Shown here piece after piece: positions 1-8,456 of a DNA stretch of 64,000 nt. Source of the DNA: Streptococcus salivarius. Its GTDB lineage: Bacteria > Bacillota > Bacilli > Lactobacillales > Streptococcaceae. Position 1 is the stretch's first letter. The number at the start of each line of letters is the position of its first letter. A model generated the notes under the pieces. The model was not told where the DNA came from. It searched no databases and worked only from the letters and a program-made list of their open reading frames with translations. The DNA lies in assembly GCF_009738225.1 (NCBI RefSeq), contig NZ_CP018187.1:1560501-1624500 (forward strand), written 5' to 3'. The translations under genes were made by a program, and so were the position numbers.

Positions 1-486
1 GGCACGCTTTTCAGCTGGTTCCATCTCATTACTGCCTTCCACACAAGGCACACCAATCGTCAAACCTAGGAACTCATAGACCTGACCCATTTCTTCGGCG
101 TCACGGATAGCCAAATATTCATTGGTCGTAACGAGGATAGCCCCTTCACCTGACAAGGCATTAAGGTAGACTGGCATGGTTGCCGTCAAAGTCTTACCCT
201 CACCGGTATTCATCTCAGCGATATGGCCCTGGTGCATGACAATGCCCCCCATGACCTGAACATCATAAGGAAACATGCCTAGCACTCGCTTATCTGCTTC
301 ACGAACAACCGCAAAAGCTTCTGGCAGGAGGTCGTCCAAGCTTTCTCCTTGGGCTAAACGCTCCTTAAATTCCTGCGTTTTATTTTTCAACTCAAGGTTG
401 CTCAGACCGGCCATTTCATCGGCTAGGCCGTTGATTTCCTTGAGTATCTCCTTAACAGGGAGAATAGGATTCAGTTGTTTAAACAT
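1..486 (-). CDS. secA2: SecA2, accessory Sec ATPase (N-terminal part, truncated by window edge)
   Basis: SecA2 is the motor ATPase that drives glycosylated serine-rich adhesins through the SecY2 channel. Translating the minus strand from the ATG at 486 gives 162 open codons to the window edge. The N-terminus begins [11 protein letters not shown] SecA-type stretch follows: [10 protein letters not shown], a glutamine/histidine segment (MHQGHIAEM), then the Walker A segment [14 protein letters not shown] at about residues 87-100, then the TTNEYLA segment typical of SecA nucleotide-binding domain 1. The start overlaps the end of asp3 by 8 bp (ATGTTTAA), which is translational coupling and fixes the start. 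The rest of the gene, and in related loci the gtfA/gtfB glycosyltransferases, should lie beyond position 1. It is called SecA2 rather than SecA1 because it sits directly after asp3. Confidence 0.93.
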   Translation of the reverse strand, partial: MFKQLNPILPVKEILKEINGLADEMAGLSNLELKNKTQEFKERLAQGESLDDLLPEAFAVVREADKRVLGMFPYDVQVMGGIVMHQGHIAEMNTGEGKTLTATMPVYLNALSGEGAILVTTNEYLAIRDAEEMGQVYEFLGLTIGVPCVEGSNEMEPAEKRA

Positions 487-925
487 GTTCTTCTCCTGTT
501 TCTTCCAGTTTTAAGCTGTAGAAATCCAGCTCTTTGACCCCAGCACTCAAGAGAGAAATACGATAGGTATAGGCATCATGAGGGTAAATAAAGGTCATGT
601 GGGTACTTTTTTCAATAAGCTGTTTGATTTCATTGTCATAACGGTCCAAAAAGCTGACTTTCAAAAAGACTGAGCCAGTTGGGACGGCTTCGAGATTGGC
701 CGTCAAGTCGTAGCTATGCCCTTTTTTCAAAAGTGGGAGGGCAGGCTGGGTACGAGCAGCTTGATAGTTTTGGATGGCCATCCAAGACTGGATTTCCGTT
801 CCTGATGGCACCAAAGGATTGTAAAATTGCACAGAACCATCTTGGCGCTTAACAATTTTTGAGCCATACATGTAGGCTTTGTGGTTTAAGCCCCACAAGA
901 TTTCTGATTTCTTGTTTCTGAACAT
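479..925 (-). CDS. asp3: Asp3, accessory Sec system protein
   Basis: Asp3 is a small protein that forms a complex with Asp1 and Asp2; this complex is needed for export of serine-rich repeat adhesins and, in S. gordonii, binds carbohydrate and the adhesin. The product is 148 residues, the usual length, and has no signal peptide or membrane segment. Recognition rests on its overall sequence (an opening with ILWG, a YMYGSKI segment, [12 protein letters not shown], a C-terminal [11 protein letters not shown] strand) and on its position between asp2 and secA2. Only 2 bp separate it from the asp2 stop, and its own end overlaps the secA2 start by 8 bp, so it is co-translated within the operon. Confidence 0.92.
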   Translation of the reverse strand: MFRNKKSEILWGLNHKAYMYGSKIVKRQDGSVQFYNPLVPSGTEIQSWMAIQNYQAARTQPALPLLKKGHSYDLTANLEAVPTGSVFLKVSFLDRYDNEIKQLIEKSTHMTFIYPHDAYTYRISLLSAGVKELDFYSLKLEETGEEHV

Positions 926-927
926 TC

Positions 928-2466
928 TTACTCCTTCCTTCCAAAATCATTTTCTAAAATCATACGGTAAAAATTGACAAACCAAGTTGTCGCCGTATAT
1001 GAATCATCGTTGTGTCGACCTGATGTTCCCTTGCTGAGAATCTTAGCCCCTGAATAATAGAGGGACTTGGTAATATCCTCATAGGCCGTTGGATCCATAT
1101 CCTCGTCTTTCATGTAAGAAAGACCAAAGGTCGTGTTTGAAAAATCTGCTTTTTCAAACTTATTCCAGAACTTCTGATTAAGGGCCTCAACCCCCTCATT
1201 ATCCAAGCGTCCTGTCTGCAAATACAAGACATCAATTCCTGTCGGGAAAACCTCTGGTGCCAAAAGTCTAGCACGATTACCGATAGTTCCAACATTGGCT
1301 AGGGGTTTAGACATGATGATGGCATGAGGTTCAAAGTCCGCACCATAGTACATAGATGGAAAGGTTCCCATGGACATTCCAGAGAGAATGAGTTGACTAT
1401 TGTCAAAACCTAGATAGTCCAAGTAATGTTGGATGGTGTCCTTGATACTATTTTCAAGCTCTTCAGTTCCCATGTAGAAGGCTCCCCCTTGGAGACGAGG
1501 GTCTGAAAAGAGCAGGAATGGTGTTCCCATCCCTTTCATCATTCCGAAACCTTCGAAACCTTCGGCAGGACGGAAACCTGAGAAGTAAACAGACAAAGGT
1601 GGCTTGAAATCCCCAGGATAAAAGAAATAGTTGATTTCCTGACGCTTGCTGTCGTGGAGAATACCACCACCAAGTACAAATTTACCGAATTGGAAACGGG
1701 TCAAACGTTGGTGGAGACCACCAATTGTAATCTGACCTTTGCCCTTCATTTCAAGACTAGCAGCCAAGAGGAAGGTCATGTCCTCATCAAGGACAATGGC
1801 CCCCTTGCGCATTTCTTCTTCTGAAACGATATAGGTCTTAAAAATACCTGCGACCGAACCTTCTGGCAAAAGATTGAGAATCAAACGACACTCGCAAGTC
1901 TCCTCTTTTTCAAATTCCAACCAAAGCTCGATAGGATTTTCCTTGCTGGCTCTGACATTATAGGTCCAGTCCAAGACAGGACTAAAATCTTGACCATAAT
2001 CACCTTTTAAAATGACATTTTCATGACCGTGGTAGGTCACCTCACCAGTAAAATTTGGGTTAACCTGGGTAGTGAAAGGAAACATCTTATCCCCGTATTG
2101 GCCTGAAAAGAGTGCTTTTGAAAGGGTAAAGAGCAACTGTCCTTGATTTGAAAAATCAGTCGGCACAGCACACATTTCCTTGATGAACTGAGCAAGTATC
2201 TCATCCGACACTTCAATCGTTTGATCAAAGAAAATAGCATGAGGAATCAAATGCTCTTTAATAGCCATCAATTCCTCAAGACCGGCAAGACTGTCCACTA
2301 TAACAGCTGTGAAAGTCTTGATTTCGTCTTCTTCGATGGTTTCTTGTAAGGTCTCAAGCTGACCAAGATTGCAATAATACCATTTCATATTTTCAGGAAT
2401 TTCCTGATTTTCTGACCAGTTGGATGATCCAACTTGTAGTATCTTCAGACGATTATCCTTGGTCAT
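928..2466 (-). CDS. asp2: Asp2, accessory Sec protein and GlcNAc O-acetyltransferase-like hydrolase fold
   Basis: Asp2 is a cytosolic accessory Sec component. In S. gordonii it also O-acetylates GlcNAc on the adhesin through a Ser-Glu-His triad at 362, 452 and 482. This 512-residue protein has an alpha/beta-hydrolase nucleophile elbow GMSMG with Ser365, a Glu at 455 in the segment YMKDED, and a His at 485 in the segment SGRHNDD. All three are offset by exactly +3 from the S. gordonii numbering as I recall it, so the catalytic site looks intact. The N-terminal half is the Asp2-specific region. The gene start overlaps the asp1 end by 14 bp, and asp3 follows after 2 bp. Both the modification role and the structural role in the Asp1-Asp2-Asp3 complex are inferred from family knowledge. 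Confidence 0.94.
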   Translation of the reverse strand: MTKDNRLKILQVGSSNWSENQEIPENMKWYYCNLGQLETLQETIEEDEIKTFTAVIVDSLAGLEELMAIKEHLIPHAIFFDQTIEVSDEILAQFIKEMCAVPTDFSNQGQLLFTLSKALFSGQYGDKMFPFTTQVNPNFTGEVTYHGHENVILKGDYGQDFSPVLDWTYNVRASKENPIELWLEFEKEETCECRLILNLLPEGSVAGIFKTYIVSEEEMRKGAIVLDEDMTFLLAASLEMKGKGQITIGGLHQRLTRFQFGKFVLGGGILHDSKRQEINYFFYPGDFKPPLSVYFSGFRPAEGFEGFGMMKGMGTPFLLFSDPRLQGGAFYMGTEELENSIKDTIQHYLDYLGFDNSQLILSGMSMGTFPSMYYGADFEPHAIIMSKPLANVGTIGNRARLLAPEVFPTGIDVLYLQTGRLDNEGVEALNQKFWNKFEKADFSNTTFGLSYMKDEDMDPTAYEDITKSLYYSGAKILSKGTSGRHNDDSYTATTWFVNFYRMILENDFGRKE

Positions 2467-4024
2467 TCTGCTCCTCCTTCAACCAATCTTCCCATTTTTG
2501 CACCAAACGGTCTCCTGTATTTTCCTTAATTTTCTCAATAGAGTAGATAAGGGAGCGGTTCCAGTTGTTCAACTGTCCCAAATAGTAGTAAGCCCCTTTT
2601 TCAAAATCGGACAAGTGCTTCAAGATATAACCATTCTCTTGGTGGGTCACATACTCAGACGCCACACGGTTAATTTGTGGAATACCAGCACTAATTCCAG
2701 CAATCTGTGTATAACGATTAGGTTCTTTGCTCAAGTCGACAATGAGTCGTGTAAACTGAAGGGCCTTAATAAGGGCAGTCTCGTCACGCAGGTCTTGGAA
2801 AGAAAATCGGCTGACGATTTCATTATTTTCTTCCAATTTATTTTCTGCACCACTACTTTCGACAACCTCTTCAAAGGCATCTGGACTCAATCGTTCTTCA
2901 ATCATTTTTTCCACTTGATTTTGCAGGCTACCAAGTTGCTCTGGATTGGCATTGAATGCTCCAAATTCAACCTGTGTCTTAGGATACTTAGCCACAAAAG
3001 CCAAGACCTGATAAATAGCCTCTAAATCCAACTGATCGAAGTCAACCTGATAAAAGATTTTAGACTCTTTGACACGTTGACTGGTTCCCAAAGCCAAACG
3101 GGTATCGAAAGAAGCCATGTGTTTGAGTTTCTTAGCCTCTTCTGGATAGGCAACCTGAAGCTGCTCCAAGTAATCGTAACGGTCAGCAATCAACAAGTCC
3201 ACTTGTGGCAGAAAGCCTGCATAGGTGTCAATACTATCGTCCTGATTACGTTCTGCGAACCAAGTCAAAATCTTAGTATTAGCTGCTGGCAAATGTTTAA
3301 AGAGGTGCTTGTTATGGCGTAGATCTGAGGCAATAACAAAACGGTCCTCTGCTTCTACCTTTTCGTCCAAGAATTTAGTCAAAAATTCCCAGATAACTTC
3401 TGAAAGATCACCGTAGTAACTCTTATTAAAACGACCTTCCGTACGAGGGTTGGCTACAATTCCACGGCCATCAAAGAAATGACAGAGTTGCCAGACTCCC
3501 TTGGCATTAAGATAGTTTCGATAGCTTGGTTGTCCACCTTCATAATAAAGACTACTTGAGATAAAACCGCGGTCATCGTAGATGTCTTCGCGAATGATTT
3601 GCTCATCCTTATAGTAGCGAATCATGCCAATAAAGCCTTCTGAGCCAAACTCAATCTCGGCATAACGCTTGTGTTGGCATTGCACCACGATAGCAAATGG
3701 TGTGTGAACAAAGGTAGCCCCTTCTGGCCATTCCAAATCTGTCACCTGAAGATTTTTCATATCTTCATCAGTGATACCCTGAATCAAGTCAAAAATAGCT
3801 GTATAGCCAACTTCCAATACATCATGACGATGCAAGAAATAACGCAAATGTGGTTGGTAGGCCAAAAGCAAAAGCTGAGGGGCTAAGTCCTCATCCTGAA
3901 AGATACGAACTTGGTGCAAGCTGTCATCAAATTCAATTTTTTGGCGGATACGGTACCAAGGATCAATGACCGTCTTCCAAAATTCATCCGTCTGTCCATA
4001 CCAAGCTGGAATAAAATAATACAT
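2453..4024 (-). CDS. asp1: Asp1, accessory Sec system protein (glycosyltransferase-like fold)
   Basis: Asp1 (523 aa, normal size) is the largest Asp complex subunit. In S. gordonii it has a GT-B-like fold related to GtfA/GtfB but appears non-catalytic and binds carbohydrate. The N-terminus MYYFIPAWYG and the following IRQKIEFDDSLHQVRIF segment are characteristic of Asp1. The C-terminal Rossmann-like part includes the AGISAGIPQINRVASEYV segment. The shine-dalgarno GAAGGAG lies a few bases before the ATG. It follows secY2 after a 100-bp gap that contains a strong hairpin (separate entry), and overlaps asp2 by 14 bp, so asp1-asp2-asp3-secA2 form the tightly coupled part of the operon. Confidence 0.93.
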   Translation of the reverse strand: MYYFIPAWYGQTDEFWKTVIDPWYRIRQKIEFDDSLHQVRIFQDEDLAPQLLLLAYQPHLRYFLHRHDVLEVGYTAIFDLIQGITDEDMKNLQVTDLEWPEGATFVHTPFAIVVQCQHKRYAEIEFGSEGFIGMIRYYKDEQIIREDIYDDRGFISSSLYYEGGQPSYRNYLNAKGVWQLCHFFDGRGIVANPRTEGRFNKSYYGDLSEVIWEFLTKFLDEKVEAEDRFVIASDLRHNKHLFKHLPAANTKILTWFAERNQDDSIDTYAGFLPQVDLLIADRYDYLEQLQVAYPEEAKKLKHMASFDTRLALGTSQRVKESKIFYQVDFDQLDLEAIYQVLAFVAKYPKTQVEFGAFNANPEQLGSLQNQVEKMIEERLSPDAFEEVVESSGAENKLEENNEIVSRFSFQDLRDETALIKALQFTRLIVDLSKEPNRYTQIAGISAGIPQINRVASEYVTHQENGYILKHLSDFEKGAYYYLGQLNNWNRSLIYSIEKIKENTGDRLVQKWEDWLKEEQNDQG

Positions 4025-4094
4025 GAGTTCTCCTTCATTGTCTTTTCATCACAATACTTGAGATTGAGGGGCAGACCGATCAGACATCACCAGC

Positions 4095-4123
4095 CTGCCT
4101 CTCAACCCCACGAGGGGTGAGAG
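4095..4123 (-). promoter_or_regulatory. Intra-operon RNA hairpin between secY2 and asp1
   Basis: One base after the secY2 stop codon, 4099-4109 (CTCTCAACCCC) pairs with 4114-4123 (GGGGTGAGAG) across a 4-base loop, with one bulged base. In the transcript (minus strand) it is not followed by a U-run, so it does not look like a Rho-independent terminator. Bases 4095-4103 can alternatively pair with 4066-4074 (GAGGGGCAG, 8 of 9 positions), which is mutually exclusive with the first hairpin. A role in mRNA processing, stability or translation of asp1 is inference. Confidence 0.5.
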
Positions 4124-4124
4124 T

Positions 4125-5351
4125 TTATACATTTTCAAAAAGTGGGGTGTAGGAAGTGTTAAGCTTCAAGGCTTTCATTTCCTCGTTAACATTGTAAATC
4201 ATACCGCTAAAAATCAAGAATGTCCCAGGAATCATACTCAGTTGTAGGTAATCTGGATTGACCAAGATAATCAGCATTGGAGCACCTGCCATAAAGAGCA
4301 TATAAAGGGCACCGATAAAACCAAGTCTAAGCACCAAATGGTTGATATAAGCACTAGTTTCTTGGCCTGGATAAACACCGTAGATATACTCACCTGACTT
4401 GCGCATTCGCTCAGAGATTTGCTCACCAGAGACATTAACGAAGGCAAAGGCTAACCCTAAAACGAAGAGCATGATCAGATAAACGACCAACCAAAGAGGT
4501 TGACCGACTGTCAAAGCCTTGATGGCACCACTAGTCCACTTGCTTTCAGGATGGATAAATTGAATCAGCATAAAAACATACTGCGGAATACTAACCAGCG
4601 ACATGGCATACATGAAAGGCATCCCTCCGGCTGGATTCAACATAATATCCAAGTAAGAATACTGTTTAAAGCGGTTATGAATATTGATTTTATTGATTGA
4701 GATACGGTATCTAGCCCTCTGCACAACCCCTGAAATATAGAGGAAGACCAAACTGAATAGAATCAGAGGAAGCAAGACATCCCAACCGATACCTAACTTT
4801 TCAATACTATCCATGATTTGATAGGGCAGATTGGCCATCATACTTGCCATCAAGATAACAATGGAGCCTCCAATCCCAAAGAGAGAGTTGAGGTCTGATA
4901 GCCAAACCAAGAAGAAGGTCCCGGCAATTAATAAAATGGTATTCATGAAAATAGCGAGACTAGCATTAACCCCTGAAACGATAGGTAAATTCAAGGATAC
5001 TGCCAAAGATTGAACAATGGCAATCCCTAGGGCCAAATACATGCGTCTACGGTCCTGAATCTCAATGGGAAGATTTTTCAAGCCCATTTTCTTAGAGAAA
5101 GAAAACATCTGCCAGAGAATCATGGCCGACATCCAGGGCGACAAGCCCACTGAAAATAGAGACATGGACCTGAGGTTTCCCCCCATCATGGCACTAGAGA
5201 AAGCCAAGGAACCTATGGCTCCCCCAAAGATATTTGCATTTTTCAAATCCACAAACGGTAGAACCAATTGATTTCCCAAACAATAAATAAAGAGGAAAAA
5301 GAGGGTCCATAAGACACGTTTGGTGATTATCGATTGACTAATTTTTTTCAC
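4125..5351 (-). CDS. secY2: SecY2, accessory Sec translocon channel
   Basis: SecY2 is the membrane channel partner of SecA2 for export of glycosylated serine-rich adhesins. The 408-residue protein is hydrophobic throughout, with about ten predicted membrane segments in SecY order. It retains SecY landmarks such as the plug-region [20 protein letters not shown] segment (glycine-rich and serine-rich) and the cytosolic loop ending [21 protein letters not shown]. It is shorter than housekeeping SecY, as expected for SecY2. It sits 94 bp after the glycosyltransferase gene and 100 bp before asp1. Upstream of asp1 is its normal position in these loci. Confidence 0.94.
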   Translation of the reverse strand: MKKISQSIITKRVLWTLFFLFIYCLGNQLVLPFVDLKNANIFGGAIGSLAFSSAMMGGNLRSMSLFSVGLSPWMSAMILWQMFSFSKKMGLKNLPIEIQDRRRMYLALGIAIVQSLAVSLNLPIVSGVNASLAIFMNTILLIAGTFFLVWLSDLNSLFGIGGSIVILMASMMANLPYQIMDSIEKLGIGWDVLLPLILFSLVFLYISGVVQRARYRISINKINIHNRFKQYSYLDIMLNPAGGMPFMYAMSLVSIPQYVFMLIQFIHPESKWTSGAIKALTVGQPLWLVVYLIMLFVLGLAFAFVNVSGEQISERMRKSGEYIYGVYPGQETSAYINHLVLRLGFIGALYMLFMAGAPMLIILVNPDYLQLSMIPGTFLIFSGMIYNVNEEMKALKLNTSYTPLFENV

Positions 5352-5445
5352 TATTACTCCTATTTCCTGCCCATAGACAGGCTGATGTTATTTCGATTGA
5401 AACGAGACAGAGACGCCATTTCAGCCTACTTATCCAAGCAAAGGA

Positions 5446-7539
5446 TTACAGACTCTTCTTGCGCATTTGGCGAATGGTCTCAGCCATCTCTTTCCAACGA
5501 TCTCTTGAGTAGGTTTGTTGATTATGCTTGGTTGACTTGAGGTCCTCAAACCCTAGAATCGGTTTATTTTCAAACCTAAAGGCATCAAGAATCTCCACTA
5601 CCTTTCTTCCTGGATTGATATCCAAAAGCAAGTCACTGGTCCGCACCAATTCCAAATCCAGCCCATTTAAGCCCGCAATGGCTGAGTAGACCGTCACATT
5701 TGGATAGGTAATCAATTGGGCCAGTTTATCTGTCACATGCTGGCGAGAAGCAATTTTAAACTGTACCTTAGGAAGAGCCGAGATAAGATCCGTCAAATGC
5801 GGAATTTCTGAAATGTTGGTGTAGACCAAACAAGTGAATGGACGGCCCTTAGGATAAATCATGTCCTCTGAAAGTGGCGACAAAGCAGCATTTTCAGCGA
5901 CTCCTGACCAATCCATTTGAGCATAGAACCACCAGACCTCACGATAGGCTTGGCAGGCTAAAGGCAACCAAGGCTTACGATGTGAGGCATAATGCAGAAC
6001 TTTAGGATAGTCTTGACCATTTGGCAAATGGAAGCCAGCTAGACTAGACTTGGTGACCGCATAGTTGTTATCAAAAGACAAGGGCAACCAGTTGTTGCGG
6101 AAGACCATGTTTAGAATGGACTGCTCCGCAAATGGAACCTTATCATGCCATTCGCTAGTCATGTCAATCAAGTGGCGTCTCATGTTGTACTGCTTCCAAT
6201 AAGCTGTATCAATCACCATGAAACCTGCATCAAACATTGCCTGACGGTCCTGAACCTGAATGGCATAATCACGCACAGCAGCCAAAGGACGCCCCTTCAA
6301 ATCAAGGGTAAAGAGGTCCTCTAGGGAACCTGTAACCACCATGTCACTATCCAAATAGAGGGCTCGTTCCTCAGATACAAAGTCCGCCACAAAATAGCGA
6401 AGATAACTAGCATAATTGCTATCGGTCTTGTATTGCTTAATCTGACTACTATCCACACGACAGTTAATCACTTCACTACCAAAGGCAGCCAGATGACGGT
6501 TAAGTCCTCTAAACCACTCTTGAGAAAAATCATCGTTAATCAAGTAAAAACGAATGTTGCGATGATGGAAAACGATAGATTTGATGGTCGTAAGCACTTG
6601 GTCAACATAGGCATAATTGGCTGCTAGAACAATGGCACGCTTCTTAGTCTCATAACGTTGAGGAGCCAAGCTCAAGACCTGAAATTTCTCCTGAATGGAG
6701 CGGTAGGCATCAGAATCTGTGAGACCTTGCTCCTCTACATTTTTCAAGCAAGCCTCCAGCATCTGACGGTAGGTAACCATGTATTTTTCCAGAGGGAAAC
6801 CATGGCTAGCAACAATAGCCAAGCGCTCCTCCATGGCATAAACCAAGGTCATCATCCAATCTTGCATCCAAGTCGCTGATGGCATCTCTGGACTCTCACG
6901 GTAAACATAAAGCCCCTTATTGAGATAAACCGTACGCTCACTCATGAGATAGGCTTTAAGGTTGAAAAAGCCATCTTCTCCTGCATGCTCTTTTGGGAAA
7001 AGCAAGTCATTAAACAAGGAACGTTTGTAGAGTTTACCTGTCGCAGAAATCAGAGCGATGTTGATGTTATTGGTTTCTTCAAAGAGCCCATCAATAATCT
7101 GAGCGGGTGAATACGCCTGCTCATAATAATCTTCATCCTTGATGTAAAAATAAAAGCGATCTTCCGATTCCTTATAAACACTGTAATTGGCGACTGCGAT
7201 ATCCGCTTTGTGAGCCTGAAGTGCCTGATAAAGCTCCTCCAGATAAGTTGGCTCTACCCAATCCTCAGCATCCACGTAGGTAACGTAAGCTCCCTTAGCC
7301 TGACGAATACCAATATGGCGAGCATCTGAAAGCCCTCCATTATCCTTTTTGAAATAGAGAATGCGAGAATCCCTAGCAGCATAGCTACGGCAAATGGCAT
7401 CACTGTCATCTATTGAGCCATAATTGATAAGGATGATTTCAAGATTTTGATAGGTCTGCCCCAGGACACTGTCTAGACAGGTCTGGAGTTGATTTTCCAC
7501 ATTGTAAACGGGAATAATTACGGAAATTTTTTCTGTCAT
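5446..7539 (-). CDS. Two-domain glycosyltransferase (GT2 + GT8) of the accessory Sec locus
   Basis: This 697-residue cytosolic enzyme probably extends the O-glycan on the serine-rich adhesin exported by the downstream genes. Residues 1 to about 230 are a GT2 (GT-A) domain (SVIIPVYNVE start; NGGLSDARHIGI; metal-site segment VDAEDW at 89-94). Residues about 300-560 are a GT8 domain with the DSD metal motif at 397-399, DAGFMVID, and the C-terminal HYASHRKPW segment. The last 140 residues resemble the C-terminal extension of adhesin glycosyltransferases (LLLDINPGRK). Odd point: the GT2 aspartate normally found in the LI-N-D-G-S motif is Tyr40 here (N-Y-G-S). It is the first gene of the locus, like Gly-type genes elsewhere. 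The ATG at 7539 has a weak ribosome site. Donor sugars cannot be told from sequence. Confidence 0.88.
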   Translation of the reverse strand: MTEKISVIIPVYNVENQLQTCLDSVLGQTYQNLEIILINYGSIDDSDAICRSYAARDSRILYFKKDNGGLSDARHIGIRQAKGAYVTYVDAEDWVEPTYLEELYQALQAHKADIAVANYSVYKESEDRFYFYIKDEDYYEQAYSPAQIIDGLFEETNNINIALISATGKLYKRSLFNDLLFPKEHAGEDGFFNLKAYLMSERTVYLNKGLYVYRESPEMPSATWMQDWMMTLVYAMEERLAIVASHGFPLEKYMVTYRQMLEACLKNVEEQGLTDSDAYRSIQEKFQVLSLAPQRYETKKRAIVLAANYAYVDQVLTTIKSIVFHHRNIRFYLINDDFSQEWFRGLNRHLAAFGSEVINCRVDSSQIKQYKTDSNYASYLRYFVADFVSEERALYLDSDMVVTGSLEDLFTLDLKGRPLAAVRDYAIQVQDRQAMFDAGFMVIDTAYWKQYNMRRHLIDMTSEWHDKVPFAEQSILNMVFRNNWLPLSFDNNYAVTKSSLAGFHLPNGQDYPKVLHYASHRKPWLPLACQAYREVWWFYAQMDWSGVAENAALSPLSEDMIYPKGRPFTCLVYTNISEIPHLTDLISALPKVQFKIASRQHVTDKLAQLITYPNVTVYSAIAGLNGLDLELVRTSDLLLDINPGRKVVEILDAFRFENKPILGFEDLKSTKHNQQTYSRDRWKEMAETIRQMRKKSL

Positions 7540-7701
7540 TTTCTTACTTTTCTAGCTGTGATATTTTTCTTGTCTCAAAAAGTCATAATACAATAGGACT
7601 ATCAAAAAATGTTTATAACTGCTTTCATTGTCACACAAGATCTGAAATCCCAGTACACTTCATATCGTTTTCCTTATTTTTTCGAGACTTAACAACATTA
7701 A

Positions 7702-7710
7702 ATTATACCA
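7702..7710 (-). promoter_or_regulatory. Candidate extended -10 promoter for the accessory Sec operon
   Basis: On the minus strand the sequence reads TGGTATAAT, an extended -10 (TGnTATAAT). No good -35 is seen at the usual distance. It lies about 160 bp before the glycosyltransferase start at 7539. No better candidate was seen closer to the gene. Confidence 0.45.
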
Positions 7711-8397
7711 TAATATCACTTAATTTTCTAATAGATTAAATCTATTCCAAATTAGATTACTTTTATTTCAAAAACCGACAGTTAAGAAGTCTAGCGTGAG
7801 AACTGATGGTTTGCTCTTGGTCTGAGAGGCTCTTCTATCAATCCAAACCTGAACTTCTTCAAATTTATGATTCACATTTTATAGTCCAAATTAGTATGTC
7901 GGTAGGATGTCATTAAACTACCATCACTCTTAAAGTAATTCATATATGTGAAACTCAGAAGCACAATCAAGTCATTCAATGAAAAGAAAAACGATAAAAC
8001 TACTACAACGAGGTTTATAAAAATAAACTTTTTCGGGGATTAAACTTAGTTTTATCTAAGTAAGATATATCTCGTAGAAGCTAATAACACCTAATCTCAC
8101 CCTCATCAAAATCGGCATCATTTTACAAAAATATTCATTTAGTACTCTAAATTAGACATTTTAGTCTCCTAATAGCCTTAAATTATTAAATAAAATTATC
8201 ACATCGATTTTTATTAATTTTTTTGATTATAAAAACATTATTAGATAAAAAATGGATATCATGAGTTCTATAGAAGGATATAAGAAGAAAACAATATTGA
8301 TAAATATGTTAACTAAATATTACTGTTATGTTTTTTATAAAGCATTATCAATTGCTTCTTATCGAGAAAAAACCTCCTAAACACATTCTCTAATTTT
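7711..8397. other. AT-rich divergent intergenic region with three copies of a 13-bp motif
   Basis: About 690 bp between the promoter of the glycosyltransferase operon (minus) and that of the exported protein gene (plus). I see no convincing ORF or RNA gene. It contains three same-orientation copies of the motif TANTCYAAATTAG at 7743-7755, 7882-7894 and 8143-8155. These differ only at position 3 and at one C/T position. They may be regulator-binding sites or remnants of a duplication. Confidence 0.45.
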
Positions 8398-8427
8398 TTG
8401 ACATTTATTATCAGGGCATGATATAAT
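8398..8427 (+). promoter_or_regulatory. Sigma-70-type promoter of the exported protein gene
   Basis: TTGACA at 8398-8403 and TATAAT at 8422-8427, both consensus, with an 18-bp spacer. Expected transcription start is about 8434, which leaves a leader of about 23 bases containing the ribosome site AAGGAGG at 8439-8445. Confidence 0.85.
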
Positions 8428-8456
8428 TAGTGTACATCAAGGAGGAATTAATAAAC

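Noticed and set aside
4099..4123. Rho-independent terminator between secY2 and asp1
   Set aside because: Stem is good but no U-run follows on the transcribed strand, and the downstream genes need read-through.
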